Part shown: in pieces, positions 1 to 9,083 of the stretch
How positions within the stretch are numbered: the stretch's first letter is position 1
Layout: the number at the start of each line of letters is the position of its first letter
The notes under the pieces: generated by a model
What the model was told of the DNA's origin: nothing
The model's database searches: none
What the model saw: only the letters and a program-made list of their open reading frames with translations
Position numbers and translations under genes: made by a program
Origin: Bacillota bacterium
Lineage (GTDB): Bacteria > Bacillota > Clostridia > Peptostreptococcales > Anaerovoracaceae
Direction of reading: 5' to 3'
DNA length: 64,000 bases
NCBI GenBank assembly: GCA_017522185.1
Contig: JAFWZZ010000015.1
Coordinates: 1 to 64,000 of the forward strand

Positions 1-4
1 AAAA

Positions 5-89
5 TGGTCGAGGGAGATGGATTCGAACCATCGAAAGCTCAGCTAACGGATTTACAGTCCGCCCCCTTTGGCCACTCGGGAATCCCTCG
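5..89 (-). tRNA. tRNA-Tyr (GUA), CCA encoded
   Basis: On the minus strand a class II tRNA folds with 7-bp acceptor arms at 83-89 and 9-15 and an encoded CCA at 5-7. The anticodon loop reads CTGTAAA, giving anticodon GTA. The extra stem between anticodon and T arm is the long variable arm expected of bacterial tRNA-Tyr. It is the last gene of the four-tRNA cluster. Confidence 0.95.
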
Positions 90-147
90 AAGCTTTTCAA
101 ACTTAGTCATGTTATTTGAAATAAGGTATCATCTGTTGCCAGATAAA

Positions 148-222
148 TGGAGCTGGTGGAGGGAATCGAACCCCCAACCTGCTGATTACAAATCAGCTGC
201 TCTACCGTTGAGCCACACCAGC
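148..222 (-). tRNA. tRNA-Thr (UGU), CCA encoded
   Basis: Acceptor arms lie at 216-222 and 152-158 and CCA is encoded at 148-150. The anticodon stem GCTGA/TCAGC closes the loop TTTGTAA, giving anticodon TGT, which reads ACA threonine codons. Third gene of the cluster. Confidence 0.95.
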
Positions 223-243
223 ATATTGTGTAGTTTTAAAAAT

Positions 244-320
244 TGGCGACCTGGAACGGGCTCGAACCGTCGACCTCCAGCGTGACAGGCTGGCATTCTA
301 ACCAACTGAACTACCAGGCC
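244..320 (-). tRNA. tRNA-Asp (GUC), CCA encoded
   Basis: The acceptor stem pairs 314-320 with 248-254, with one G-U pair, and CCA is encoded at 244-246. The anticodon loop CTGTCAC gives GTC. The discriminator base is G, as usual for aspartate tRNAs. Second gene of the cluster. Confidence 0.95.
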
Positions 321-352
321 GCATCCTGCAAACTCCGTCCACTTAAGAAAAA

Positions 353-428
353 TGGTGGGCGTAATAGGGCTCGAACCTATGACCCTCTGCTTGTAAGGCA
401 GATGCTCTCCCAGCTGAGCTATACGCCC
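353..428 (-). tRNA. tRNA-Val (UAC), CCA encoded
   Basis: Acceptor arms are at 422-428 and 357-363 and CCA is encoded at 353-355. The anticodon loop CTTACAA gives TAC. It is the promoter-proximal tRNA of the Val-Asp-Thr-Tyr cluster. Confidence 0.95.
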
Positions 429-463
429 GTAGTGTCCGCTTTGTTTGCTTGGCACATTTATAT

Positions 464-492
464 ATATTACATCATGCAAACAGTATTGTCAA
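464..492 (-). promoter_or_regulatory. Promoter P2 of the tRNA cluster
   Basis: A perfect TTGACA (-35, 487-492) is followed after 17 bp by TAATAT (-10, 464-469) on the minus strand, about 30 bp before tRNA-Val. Confidence 0.5.
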
Positions 493-562
493 GAACTTTT
501 TTCATTTTTTCAAGAACTTTTTCTGTGTGCTTCTGTAATGCGCTCTCTCAAGCGCGAATATT

Positions 563-591
563 ATAATAGCATACCCGCGACTTCCTGTCAA
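563..591 (-). promoter_or_regulatory. Promoter P1 of the tRNA cluster
   Basis: A second perfect TTGACA (586-591) with a 17-bp spacer leads to TATTAT (563-568). The sequence just after the -10 is GC-rich, a feature of stable-RNA promoters under stringent control. It lies directly downstream of the yigZ stop codon. The 429-603 stretch holds only these two promoters and a small GCGCT/AGCGC hairpin at 540-555 with no U-run. Confidence 0.5.
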
Positions 592-603
592 ACACTTTTT
601 TCA

Positions 604-1239
604 TTATTTTTCTATTTCTACGTAATCCAGTTTCCTCTGCTCGCCGGTGATGATACCCTTGCCCATGGTAAGGCCTGTAATCAGCTCCTTCAGAGCATCT
701 CCCTCCTCCGGATCACAGACCAGATCGCATTCTACCATGTCCGTATAGACAACATTGTCAATCTTCACGTCAAAAGGAAACGTCGTATTCTGGATTTTGT
801 TATATGCCGTATAATCAATCTTATATGTAACGGCCAGGCGTTCTTTCACATCGCAGAGCCCTGCCGCCTCCAGACCCAGTTTCGCACTGTTGGTATACGC
901 TCTTACCAGTCCGCCGGTACCCAGTTTGATACCGCCGAAGTAGCGGGTTACCACCACAACTACATTGGTAATGCCTTCGCTTACCAGCATCTGCACCATA
1001 GGTGCCCCCGAGGTGCCCTGTGGCTCCCCGTCATCGCTGGCCCACTGGATCTGGAACTTGTCCCCCAGAACCATGGCAGGCACGTTGTGGGTTGCATCCT
1101 TGTGCTTTTTCTTAATCTCAGCGATAAACGCATCGGCCTCTTCCTTGGTTTCAGCGGGCTTTACATATGCGATGAATCTGGATTTTTCGATATACTGCTC
1201 TGCCTCTCCGTATCCGGTTACAGTACTATATAACTTCAT
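604..1239 (-). CDS. yigZ: YigZ/YvyE (IMPACT) family protein
   Basis: The 211-residue protein matches the YigZ/IMPACT family across its whole length. The N-terminal half carries the conserved run KSRFIAYV, then HNVPAMVLG, the acidic SDDGEPQGTSG segment and a TRYFGGIKLGTGGLVRAY block. A ferredoxin-like C-terminal domain follows. The biochemical role of bacterial members is not settled; eukaryotic IMPACT proteins act around GCN1/GCN2 and translation. The start overlaps the end of hflX by 14 bp, which suggests translational coupling in a yunB-hflX-yigZ operon. Confidence 0.9.
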   Translation of the reverse strand: MKLYSTVTGYGEAEQYIEKSRFIAYVKPAETKEEADAFIAEIKKKHKDATHNVPAMVLGDKFQIQWASDDGEPQGTSGAPMVQMLVSEGITNVVVVVTRYFGGIKLGTGGLVRAYTNSAKLGLEAAGLCDVKERLAVTYKIDYTAYNKIQNTTFPFDVKIDNVVYTDMVECDLVCDPEEGDALKELITGLTMGKGIITGEQRKLDYVEIEK

Positions 1240-2542
1240 ATTCTCTATACCTCTGATAGTCTTCCTGTCTTAATTCCACATCAAAAAGGGTGCCGTTCTC
1301 CAGGTATTCCATGGATTCCACCAGGGCCTTTTCACAAAGATAAGAAGAAATATCCCCTCTCGTGTATGGAATCAGCATCTTCGTGCGGACCTTGTCAGCA
1401 AAGATGCGTTCTTTGATTTTCTCGATGAGAACATCGATGTTGATGTTCTCCTTTGCGGAAACAAATACGTGCTCCTCTCCTGTGGCAGGAGGCTCAAAAT
1501 CCGGGTTCAGGTCGATTTTATTGAAGACCATCAGCTTTTCCTTGTCTGCCGCTCCAATTTCGCCTAAAACCTGGTTTGTCACGTTAATGTGGAACAGATT
1601 CTCATCGTATGCAGCATCTACCACGTGAAGCAGAAGATCTGCGTAGTTCACTTCTTCCAAAGTCGCCTTAAACGCCTCTACCAGGCTGTGCGGCAGTTTG
1701 CTGACGAATCCCACCGTATCGACCAGGATGAACTCGTGGTTGGTATCCAGCTTGACACTTCTCTGCTGGGTATCCAGAGTCGCGAAGAGCATATCCTTTT
1801 CCTTTACGGATTTTTCTTCTTTGTCTGTAATAGACAGCAGACGGTTCATCATGGCTGACTTACCGGAGTTGGTATAACCAACCAGGGCCACTACAGGAAT
1901 GCCGGACTTCTCCCGCTTCTGTCTCTGGACGCCGCGGGTCTTGCGAAGCTGCTCCAGTTCGTCTTTGATGTCGTCCATTCTGCGTTCGATATGCCGGCGG
2001 TCTGTTTCCAGTTTCTTTTCACCGGGACCTCTTGTACCAATGCCGCCGCCCAGACGGGACAGGGACTTGCCGAACCCGATCAGTCTCGGCATTCTGTATT
2101 TCAACTGGGCCAGTTCTACCTGCAGCTTCCCTTCTTTGGAATCTGCACGGGCCGCAAAGATGTCAAGAATCAGAATCGTACGGTCGATGACACGCACGCC
2201 GATGGCATCTTCTAAATTACGCAGCTGCATGCCTGTCAGCTCGTCGTTAAAAATCACCACGTCACAATCCATATTCCGGGCAAGCTCTGCAACTTCTTCC
2301 ACCTTTCCCTTTCCAATGAAGGTTGCAGTATTTGGTCGCTCTAATACCTGGACCACTTTTCCCAGCACCTGGATGTTTGCGGCTTCTGCCAGACCTGCCA
2401 GTTCTTCCATGGAGTAAGAGATGTCCTCTCTTCTCTGCAAGCCAACCAGAAGTGCTCTATAATCTTCCTCTGTTATAATCTCGTTATTTTCATTAAATCT
2501 CAGCATATGGCTAGTATAACACAAAACCGCACTATGTTGCAT
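1226..2542 (-). CDS. hflX: Ribosome-associated GTPase HflX
   Basis: This 438-residue P-loop GTPase has the HflX N-terminal domain with its glycine-rich stretch (about residues 150-175), then the G domain: G1 GYTNSGKS at 222-229, G3 DTVGF at 275-279, G4 NKID at 341-344. HflX binds the 50S subunit and splits stalled or hibernating ribosomes. The 2542 start is favoured because AGAGGA lies 8-9 nt upstream, inside the last codons of yunB, with which it overlaps by 11 bp. A shorter form starting at 2506 (MLRFNENNE) has no visible Shine-Dalgarno. Family members also confer antibiotic tolerance in some Bacillota and Actinobacteria; nothing here shows whether this one does. Confidence 0.95.
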   Translation of the reverse strand: MQHSAVLCYTSHMLRFNENNEIITEEDYRALLVGLQRREDISYSMEELAGLAEAANIQVLGKVVQVLERPNTATFIGKGKVEEVAELARNMDCDVVIFNDELTGMQLRNLEDAIGVRVIDRTILILDIFAARADSKEGKLQVELAQLKYRMPRLIGFGKSLSRLGGGIGTRGPGEKKLETDRRHIERRMDDIKDELEQLRKTRGVQRQKREKSGIPVVALVGYTNSGKSAMMNRLLSITDKEEKSVKEKDMLFATLDTQQRSVKLDTNHEFILVDTVGFVSKLPHSLVEAFKATLEEVNYADLLLHVVDAAYDENLFHINVTNQVLGEIGAADKEKLMVFNKIDLNPDFEPPATGEEHVFVSAKENINIDVLIEKIKERIFADKVRTKMLIPYTRGDISSYLCEKALVESMEYLENGTLFDVELRQEDYQRYREYEVI

Positions 2543-3167
2543 CTAAAATATCCTCTTTCGGTACAGAAACGTAGTTATCCGGCACGTCGCCCAAAATCAC
2601 AAGCTCCGTCAGCAGCATCCGGGTAGCTACTTTGAAATTCTCGTGGGAGAAAGGCTGCAGCACACGCACTTCTGTCTCGATGTTCACATAAATCTGATGC
2701 TTGGTCTGGTTGATGCCCTGGCTCTCAAAGGCGGTCTCAAAGTCACACTTTGACACAGAAAGAGGCAGGACACGAATCGTGATACCTTTCTCCGCCTGGG
2801 ACAGAATGGAGCTTCCGAAGATGGTGCCGATGGGAATCTCGATTTTTTCCGGTTTCAGACTGTTGTACGTGTCCTGCAGCGCCACAGTCAGCTCCGCGGT
2901 CTTCCTGTTCATCATGACTGTATCCGCCTGAATCAACTGCAGTTTGCCCGTTTCATCCTTTTTTATGACAAAATAGTCCTCCGGCTTCATTGCATCAGAA
3001 AAGGAGGCACGTACGGTCTCTCCGATGATTTCCGTCACAATACCCCTGGCCTTCAGTCTGCTGATTTCATCCAGGTTCGGTTCCACATAGGCCCGCGTAC
3101 CAAGGAACAGCAGCATTGCTCCTGTCAGGAAGCAAAGCAGGCTGCCGATTCTCCTCCATTTCCCCAT
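2532..3167 (-). CDS. yunB: Sporulation protein YunB
   Basis: The 211-residue protein has one N-terminal membrane segment (residues 9-26) after a short basic start. A long extracytoplasmic domain follows with repeated KIEIPIGT-like and IYVNIETEVRV stretches typical of YunB, a sigma-E-controlled sporulation protein in Bacillus. Its exact molecular role is unknown. The ATG sits immediately after the U-tract of the codY terminator, and the GGGAGG in that terminator's 3' arm is the only good ribosome binding site, 7 nt from the ATG. Its presence is an argument that the host forms spores. Confidence 0.85.
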   Translation of the reverse strand: MGKWRRIGSLLCFLTGAMLLFLGTRAYVEPNLDEISRLKARGIVTEIIGETVRASFSDAMKPEDYFVIKKDETGKLQLIQADTVMMNRKTAELTVALQDTYNSLKPEKIEIPIGTIFGSSILSQAEKGITIRVLPLSVSKCDFETAFESQGINQTKHQIYVNIETEVRVLQPFSHENFKVATRMLLTELVILGDVPDNYVSVPKEDILDAT

Positions 3168-3211
3168 AAAAAAACCTCCCGCTACAGTTACTGTATTCTC
3201 CGCGAGAGGTT
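3168..3211 (-). terminator. codY terminator whose 3' arm is the yunB ribosome binding site
   Basis: On the minus strand a 10-bp stem (3202-3211 with 3173-3182, one G-U pair) encloses a smaller TACAG/CTGTA hairpin and runs into seven Ts (3168-3174). The closing arm contains GGGAGG, which is also the only Shine-Dalgarno of yunB. Confidence 0.85.
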
Positions 3212-3238
3212 TTGTTTCATATTTGATTTCTATCAGAC

Positions 3239-4018
3239 TTAGATTTCGATTTTCTGAATGCCGTCTCTGAGGAACTCGTTGACGATTTTGATACGTGTGC
3301 CCTTCATGCCCAGGGAACGGGACTCGATGACACCGGCGCTTTCCAGCTTGCGCAGCGCGTTGACGATAACGGAGCGGGTAATACCGGACTTGTCCGCGAT
3401 TTTGCTTGCAACCAGAAGGCCTTCGTCTCCTTCCAGCTCCGCAAAAATCTTCGTAACCGCATCCATTTCGGAATAGGACAGCGTAGAAAGTGCCATTTCC
3501 ACGGCATCCTTCAGTCTGATATCTTCTTCCTGATCCATGGCGATGCCTCTTGCCACTTCCAGACCGACTACGGTTGCACCGTACTCGCAGATCGCGATGT
3601 CTTCGTCATCGTAAGCACGGCCCGGTCTTGCAGTCAGCATGGTTGCCACACGGTTTCCGCCGATGATAATCGGCACGACGGTATGATACTTGCTGGCCAA
3701 AGAATACTCTTCGCCGAACAGGGCCTTGATGCTGTCATAAATCAGATTAGATTCTGTTTCCTCTAAAGCAAGAAACTTTTCGTTGTATTGTTTCGGCAAA
3801 ACGACTTTGCCGATCTTTTCGTCCAGAACCAGAGGTGCTTCTTCCCCTGCTTCATAAGTTGCAGCCAGGACTTTTCCCTTTCTGTTGAGAACATACACAT
3901 TAGAATCCAGAAGTTCGTTCATAATATTGCACAGTTCATGAAAGGAAATATATCCTGTTGTACTCTCACTCAATACCCAGTTTAGTTTTCTGATTCTCGT
4001 TAATAGTTTCTCACTCAT
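3239..4018 (-). CDS. codY: GTP/branched-chain amino acid sensing repressor CodY
   Basis: The 259-residue protein is full length for CodY. Residues 1-155 form the GAF-type ligand domain that binds isoleucine, leucine and valine. The C-terminal winged helix-turn-helix (about 200-243, ASKIADKSGITRSVIVNALR) is nearly diagnostic. CodY represses nutrient-acquisition and stationary-phase genes when GTP and branched-chain amino acids are plentiful. It is the last gene of the topA-hslV-hslU-codY run, the arrangement of the Bacillus cod operon without trmFO and codV/xerC. GAGG lies 6 nt before the ATG. Plausible targets in this window are brnQ, pepV-yfcC and the APC permease, but no clear CodY box was recognised at them. 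Confidence 0.97.
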   Translation of the reverse strand: MSEKLLTRIRKLNWVLSESTTGYISFHELCNIMNELLDSNVYVLNRKGKVLAATYEAGEEAPLVLDEKIGKVVLPKQYNEKFLALEETESNLIYDSIKALFGEEYSLASKYHTVVPIIIGGNRVATMLTARPGRAYDDEDIAICEYGATVVGLEVARGIAMDQEEDIRLKDAVEMALSTLSYSEMDAVTKIFAELEGDEGLLVASKIADKSGITRSVIVNALRKLESAGVIESRSLGMKGTRIKIVNEFLRDGIQKIEI

Positions 4019-4059
4019 GCCATACCTCGTTTTCTAAACCTAATGCTGCATCGATTCCG

Positions 4060-5517
4060 CTACAGAATATATCTGTCCATATCGTCCTTATGCACGGTAT
4101 CCTGGAATTTCTCCTGCACGTATTCGCGGTCGATGACAATCTCTTCTGCGTCCATTTCAGGGATGTTGAAGGAGATGTCTTCCAGAAGCTTTTCCATGAT
4201 GGTGTGCAGTCTTCTCGCACCGATATTTTCTGTCTGCTCATTCATAAGATAAGCCATTGTCGCGATTTCGTCAATACTATTTTCAGAAAATTCTACATTT
4301 ATTCCTTCTGTTTCCAGCAGGGCTTTGTGCTGCTTGATAATGGCATTTTCCGGAACGGTCAGAATCTGTACAAAAGCTTCCTTGTCCAGGTTCTTCAGTT
4401 CCACTCTGATTGGGAAACGACCCTGCAGTTCCGGAATCAGATCCGTCGGTTTTGCCGTATGGAATGCACCTGCGCCGATGAACAGAATATGGTCTGTCTT
4501 CACCGGGCCGTACTTGGTATTTACCACGCTGCCTTCCACGATCGGCAGGATGTCACGCTGCACCCCTTCTCTGGAGACGTTGGCGCCTGCATGATAGCCG
4601 GAGTTGGATGCAATCTTATCGATTTCGTCGATGAAGATAATACCGTTCTGTTCTGCATTTTCCAGAGCTTCATCTGTTACCTGGTCCATATCCAGCAGGT
4701 TCTGCGCTTCCTGTTCTCTCAGAATTTTTCTTGCTTCCTTGACTCTGACTCTCTTTTTCTTCTTCTTCGGCGGCATCATATCGCCAAAGATGTTGCCGAT
4801 GGCAATGCTCATGCCTTCGTTGCTCATGTCCAGCTGGTTGCCCTTTGGCTGGTCTGTCACTTCAATTTCGATGAACTGCTCTTCCAGCAGACCTGCTCTC
4901 AGCTGCTGCTTCACCTGTTCACGGGCCATTTCCACTTCCGTGGTTTCGTGCTGCTGGGCTTCCTTTTCTCTCTGGCTTTCTTCATAGAGCTGCTTCTGGC
5001 TCGGATAGCCGCCGCTGTTCATGAGGAAATCGAAAGGACTCTTCGTCTTCGGTTCGCTCTTCTTCTTGCTGCCCGGAATCATGGCTTCGATGATTCTTTC
5101 TTCCGCGATACCGTCTGCGATATCATACTTTTCCTGCAGTTTGGACTGCTTGGTGATGCGGATGGATGCTTCCACCAGGTCACGGACCATGGAATCCACG
5201 TCACGGCCTACGTAGCCGACTTCCGTAAACTTCGTCGCTTCCACCTTGACAAAAGGCGCCTTCATCAGCTTAGCCAGTCTTCTTGCGATTTCCGTCTTAC
5301 CACATCCGGTAGGACCCATCATCAGGATGTTCTTCGGTGTGATTTCTTCTCTCATTTCTTCAGAAAGAAGACTTCTTCTGTATCTGTTACGCAGGGCGAT
5401 GGCAACGGATTTCTTCGCCTCATCCTGACCGATGATATACTTGTCCAGTTCTGCCACGATTTCTTTCGGTGTCATGCTCTGGATCTTCTGTGTCTTCGTT
5501 TCGATTAACGCTGTCAT
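4060..5517 (-). CDS. hslU: HslU (ClpY) AAA+ unfoldase of the HslVU protease
   Basis: The 485-residue AAA+ protein carries Walker A GPTGCGKT at 68-75, the substrate-gripping pore loop GYVG at 101-104, a variable I-domain (about 110-280) and Walker B IIFIDEID near residue 297. It ends in RYIL, the tail that inserts into HslV. It unfolds substrates and feeds them to HslV. The start has a purine-rich GGGGGGA ribosome binding site that begins at the hslV stop codon, so the two genes are adjacent and likely coupled. codY follows after 41 bp. Confidence 0.97.
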   Translation of the reverse strand: MTALIETKTQKIQSMTPKEIVAELDKYIIGQDEAKKSVAIALRNRYRRSLLSEEMREEITPKNILMMGPTGCGKTEIARRLAKLMKAPFVKVEATKFTEVGYVGRDVDSMVRDLVEASIRITKQSKLQEKYDIADGIAEERIIEAMIPGSKKKSEPKTKSPFDFLMNSGGYPSQKQLYEESQREKEAQQHETTEVEMAREQVKQQLRAGLLEEQFIEIEVTDQPKGNQLDMSNEGMSIAIGNIFGDMMPPKKKKKRVRVKEARKILREQEAQNLLDMDQVTDEALENAEQNGIIFIDEIDKIASNSGYHAGANVSREGVQRDILPIVEGSVVNTKYGPVKTDHILFIGAGAFHTAKPTDLIPELQGRFPIRVELKNLDKEAFVQILTVPENAIIKQHKALLETEGINVEFSENSIDEIATMAYLMNEQTENIGARRLHTIMEKLLEDISFNIPEMDAEEIVIDREYVQEKFQDTVHKDDMDRYIL

Positions 5518-5528
5518 GAATCTCCCCC

Positions 5529-6068
5529 CTATAATCTCTCTACAGAAATGTGATCATTTGTATATACGCAGATTGACGCTGCGATCTTCAGGGATTCCTC
5601 TACGATTTCTGCGGCGCTCATGTCTGTGTGATTAAACAAAGCGTTGGCTGCAGAATAGGCGTAGTTGCCGCCGGAACCGATGGCAACGAAATCCTGATCC
5701 GGTGCGATGACTTCGCCGTTGCCGGAAATCACCAGCAGGTCTTCCCTGTCCATGACGATCATCAAAGCTTCCAGATTTCTCATACCCTTATCAGAACGCC
5801 AGAGCTGGGCCAGGTCTACTGCAGCCCTCTTCAGATTACCGCCGTGTTCTTCCAGCTTCTTCTCGAACTTTTCTGTCAGGGAAAACGCATCGGCAACGGA
5901 GCCTGCGAATCCTGTCAGCACCTGATTCTTGTAGATTTTTTTGACTTTCTTTGCGCCGTTCTTCATGATAGCTGTTTCGCCCATGGTAACCTGTCCGTCA
6001 CCACCGATGGCTACATCATCCGGTCCCCTTCTTACAGCGCAGATTGTCGTTGCATGAAATTGTACCAT
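5529..6068 (-). CDS. hslV: HslV (ClpQ) peptidase subunit of HslVU
   Basis: The start at 6068 is set by GGAGG 8 nt upstream; the in-frame upstream extension is rejected. The 179-residue protein is a proteasome-like Ntn hydrolase with the conserved ATTI, GDGQVT and GFAGSVADA blocks. The predicted nucleophile threonine is preceded by a short leader, MVQFHA, so Thr7 would need removal of six residues. Bacillus ClpQ has a similar leader that begins with serine after Met and uses that serine; here position 2 is valine, so the serine mechanism is not available. It is 29 bp downstream of topA and is followed by hslU. Confidence 0.96.
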   Translation of the reverse strand: MVQFHATTICAVRRGPDDVAIGGDGQVTMGETAIMKNGAKKVKKIYKNQVLTGFAGSVADAFSLTEKFEKKLEEHGGNLKRAAVDLAQLWRSDKGMRNLEALMIVMDREDLLVISGNGEVIAPDQDFVAIGSGGNYAYSAANALFNHTDMSAAEIVEESLKIAASICVYTNDHISVERL

Positions 6069-6097
6069 TTTCTCTACCTCCATGTTTCCTTTCGCTA

Positions 6098-8173
6098 TTA
6101 TTCCGTATAATCGCAATCTGCGTTAGAACAGGACAGATTGCCTTTTTTCGTCTTTCTTTCTATTAATAAAGCTTCGCATTTCGGACATTTCTTTTCTACC
6201 GGTTTATACCAGTAGGACTGGTCACAGTCCGGATAACCGCTGCAACCGTAGAACAGCTTGCCACGTTTGCTCTTTCTGGCTACGATGTCTTTGCCGCATT
6301 TCGGGCAGACAACACCGATGGTCTTTACGATTGGCTTGGTGTTCTTGCAGGTCGGGTAGCCACTGCAGGCAATGAAGTCGCCAAATCGGCCGGCTTTGAT
6401 AACCATAGGCTTGCCGCATAGTTCGCAGGATTCTCCGGTAGGCTGGTCCTCGATGACTACCTTTTCGATGGCCGCATCTGCCGCCGCAAGGTCTTTTGCA
6501 AAAGGACCGTAGAATTCGCGGATGACATTTTTCCAAGGTGTATCCTTGATTTCCACATCGTCCAGCTTATCTTCCATTTCCGCCGTAAAGCCGGCATCAA
6601 CGATTTCTTTAAAATATTCTTCCATCATACCGGTTACCAGGAATCCCAGTTCCGTCGGTACCAGAGATTTCTTCTCCCGCTTCACGTACTTACGCTCCGC
6701 CAGCGTACCGACTGTCGGCGCATAGGTACTCGGTCTTCCGATGTTCTTATCTTCCAGTTCCTTTACCAGACTGGCTTCCGTATAACGGGAAGGCGGCTGA
6801 GTAAAGTTCTGTTCGCCGGAGACTTTCTTCGGATCCAGTTCTTCGCCGATTTCCAGTGCAGGCAGGATGCGGTCTTTGTCCTCATCCACGCTGCTGCTGT
6901 ATACTCTCTGATAACCGTCAAAGAGCAATTTGGAACCGGTTGTCTTAAAGGTATACGGACCGTTTTCGATTTCCACCTGCAGGTTGTCGAATCTCGCTGC
7001 AGTCATCTGGCTGGCCAGGAAGCGGCACCAGATGAGACGGTACAGTTTGTACTGGTCGTTTGACAGGGAGTCTTTGATGTCGTCCGGAACCAGATGCACG
7101 TTACTCGGTCTGATGGCTTCGTGGGCATCCTGGATATCCTTCTTCTTGTTAGAATAGAAGTTGTTCCCTGCGTATTCCGGACCGTAGGTTTCTTTGATAA
7201 ACTCTGCCGCAGCTGCTTTTGCATCTTCAGAGATTCTCACAGAGTCAGTTCTCAGATAGGTAATCAGACCTACTGTGCCCTGACCCTTGATTTCCACCCC
7301 TTCATACAACTGCTGGGCAATCATCATGGTCTTTTTGGTGTTAAAGTTCAGCTTGTTAGAAGCCTCCTGCTGCATGCTGCTTGTGGTAAAAGGTGCATAA
7401 GGTTTCTTGATGCGTTCCTTCTGGTTCAGGCTGCCGACCACATATTTTCCCGCAGCCAGTTCGTCCAGAATTTTCTGGTTCTGCTGCCCGTTTTCGATGG
7501 TCAGTTTCTTCTTATTATATTCGGCCAGTTTTGCCGCAAAGCTTCTGCCCTTCTTGAACTCTGCCGTAATGGTCCAGTATTCCTGTGGAACAAAGTTCTG
7601 GATTTCCCTTTCTCTGTCACAGATGATTTTCAGGGCCGCAGACTGCACACGACCTGCAGAAAGCCCTTTCTTCACCTTTCTCCACAGGAGAGGGCTGATC
7701 TGATAACCAACCAGTCTGTCCAGCACACGTCTGGCCTGCTGGGCATCTACCAGGCTGGTGTCAATCTTACGCGGATGCTTCATGGCCTCTTTGATGGTAT
7801 TCTTTGTGATTTCGTTAAACTCGATTCTGCACGGGGTATCTAAATCGATTCCCAGCAGAAACGCCAGATGCCAGGAAATGGCCTCTCCTTCTCTATCCGG
7901 GTCGGTTGCCAGATAGACTTTGGATGCCTTCTTGGCTTCCTTCCGCAGCTCTTTGATGATGTCACCCTTGCCGCGGATGGCAATGTACTGTGGTTCAAAA
8001 TCATCTTCTATGTCAATGCCCAGCTTGCTCTTCGGCAGGTCACGAACATGTCCCACCGATGCAATGACCTTGTAACGGGCACCTAAATACTTTCCTATTG
8101 TCTTCGCTTTTGATGGAGACTCTACGATAACCAGAGTCTTCTTCGCTGTCTTTGTTGCCTGCGCTGTTGCCAT
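6098..8173 (-). CDS. topA: DNA topoisomerase I
   Basis: This type IA topoisomerase relaxes negative supercoils. The TOPRIM domain is near the N-terminus ([10 protein letters not shown] at 16-25 and the metal motif DPDRE at 91-95). The active-site tyrosine is in [10 protein letters not shown] at Tyr306. Three C4 zinc-ribbon repeats occupy the last 110 residues, each with CxxC pairs. The length of 691 is normal for Bacillota TopA. The order dprA-topA-hslVU-codY matches the Bacillus arrangement. Confidence 0.98.
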   Translation of the reverse strand: MATAQATKTAKKTLVIVESPSKAKTIGKYLGARYKVIASVGHVRDLPKSKLGIDIEDDFEPQYIAIRGKGDIIKELRKEAKKASKVYLATDPDREGEAISWHLAFLLGIDLDTPCRIEFNEITKNTIKEAMKHPRKIDTSLVDAQQARRVLDRLVGYQISPLLWRKVKKGLSAGRVQSAALKIICDREREIQNFVPQEYWTITAEFKKGRSFAAKLAEYNKKKLTIENGQQNQKILDELAAGKYVVGSLNQKERIKKPYAPFTTSSMQQEASNKLNFNTKKTMMIAQQLYEGVEIKGQGTVGLITYLRTDSVRISEDAKAAAAEFIKETYGPEYAGNNFYSNKKKDIQDAHEAIRPSNVHLVPDDIKDSLSNDQYKLYRLIWCRFLASQMTAARFDNLQVEIENGPYTFKTTGSKLLFDGYQRVYSSSVDEDKDRILPALEIGEELDPKKVSGEQNFTQPPSRYTEASLVKELEDKNIGRPSTYAPTVGTLAERKYVKREKKSLVPTELGFLVTGMMEEYFKEIVDAGFTAEMEDKLDDVEIKDTPWKNVIREFYGPFAKDLAAADAAIEKVVIEDQPTGESCELCGKPMVIKAGRFGDFIACSGYPTCKNTKPIVKTIGVVCPKCGKDIVARKSKRGKLFYGCSGYPDCDQSYWYKPVEKKCPKCEALLIERKTKKGNLSCSNADCDYTE

Positions 8174-8228
8174 AGCGTTCCCAAATCCTCCTAATTTTAG
8201 TGTTCAATTCTGCATTATATGCGTCCTG

Positions 8229-9083
8229 TTAATAATTTGCAACAAAAAATTTTCCCATGGCCGAAAAAACAAGCCCTTTCATCTCCAGCACCGTCAGGAT
8301 GCCGTGGACTTTTCCCATGGGCATTTCCGCTGCAAAGGAAATCTCTTCTGCAGTCATCTCCCCTGTTTCCATGATGATGCGGCAGACCGCCAGTTCATCT
8401 CCTCCCAGCTGCCTCAACTTGTTTTCGGACAGCGTCGGAAGGATGCCCAGGTCCGCAAACAGATCGTCCAATAGTATCAGCGGCATTGCTCCTTCGTGAA
8501 TCAGCTTATTGGTCCCGAAGCTGTAGTGGCTGGTGATGTTTCCCGGCACCGCATAGACCTGTTTTCCCTGCTCCTCGGCCGCCTCTGCCGTAATCAGGGC
8601 ACCGCTGCGGTTAGGTGCTTCTACCACGACCACGCTTTCGGAAAGAGCGCTGATGATACGGTTTCGTCTCGGAAAATCAAAGGCTCTGGGGAGATAATCT
8701 GACGGATGTTCCGAAAGCAGGAGTCCTTCTGATGCGATTTTACGCTGCAGCTGCCTGTTTTCCGACGGATAATACCGGTCCGTGCCGCCGCCCAGCACTG
8801 CGATAGTTTTGCCGCCGCCAGCCATGACGCTCTGGTGGCCCGCCGTATCGATGCCTTTGGCAAGACCGCTGACGATGACCACATGATTCTGGGCCGCCCG
8901 TTTTCCGATTTCCTTTGCCACGGTAACGCCGTAGGTGGTACACTTCCTGGACCCTACCACGGCGATGCAGGGCTCATCTGCCAGCAATAAGTTTCCTTTA
9001 TAATATAGTTCTTTCACATCCGGGGAAAACTGATACACTTTCTCCGGAAAATCTTTTTCTCCTCTACATACTCTGCCTTCCAT
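8229..9083 (-). CDS. dprA: DNA-processing protein DprA
   Basis: DprA loads RecA onto incoming single-stranded DNA during transformation. The Rossmann-like core has VVGSRKCTTYG, SGLAKGIDTAGH, LGGGTDRYYPSEN, a FPRRNRIIS segment and VVEAPNRSGALITA. A small winged-helix-like domain follows at the C-terminus. Start 9083 (MEGRVCRGE) is chosen because GGGAGAG lies 5 nt upstream, within the end of comM, giving a 20-bp overlap and a 284-residue protein. The N-terminal SAM-like domain seen in longer DprA proteins is absent. Together with comM it suggests at least an ancestral natural-competence function. Confidence 0.93.
   Translation of the reverse strand: MEGRVCRGEKDFPEKVYQFSPDVKELYYKGNLLLADEPCIAVVGSRKCTTYGVTVAKEIGKRAAQNHVVIVSGLAKGIDTAGHQSVMAGGGKTIAVLGGGTDRYYPSENRQLQRKIASEGLLLSEHPSDYLPRAFDFPRRNRIISALSESVVVVEAPNRSGALITAEAAEEQGKQVYAVPGNITSHYSFGTNKLIHEGAMPLILLDDLFADLGILPTLSENKLRQLGGDELAVCRIIMETGEMTAEEISFAAEMPMGKVHGILTVLEMKGLVFSAMGKFFVANY

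Noticed and set aside
445-1233. 262-codon open frame opposite yigZ
   Set aside because: Antisense of a well-supported YigZ gene and running through the tRNA promoters; no recognisable domain.
4090-5508. 472-codon open frame on the plus strand opposite hslU
   Set aside because: It is the antisense shadow of a clear hslU gene, rich in Cys, Phe and His, with no ribosome binding site or family match. Codon bias of the real gene removes stop codons.
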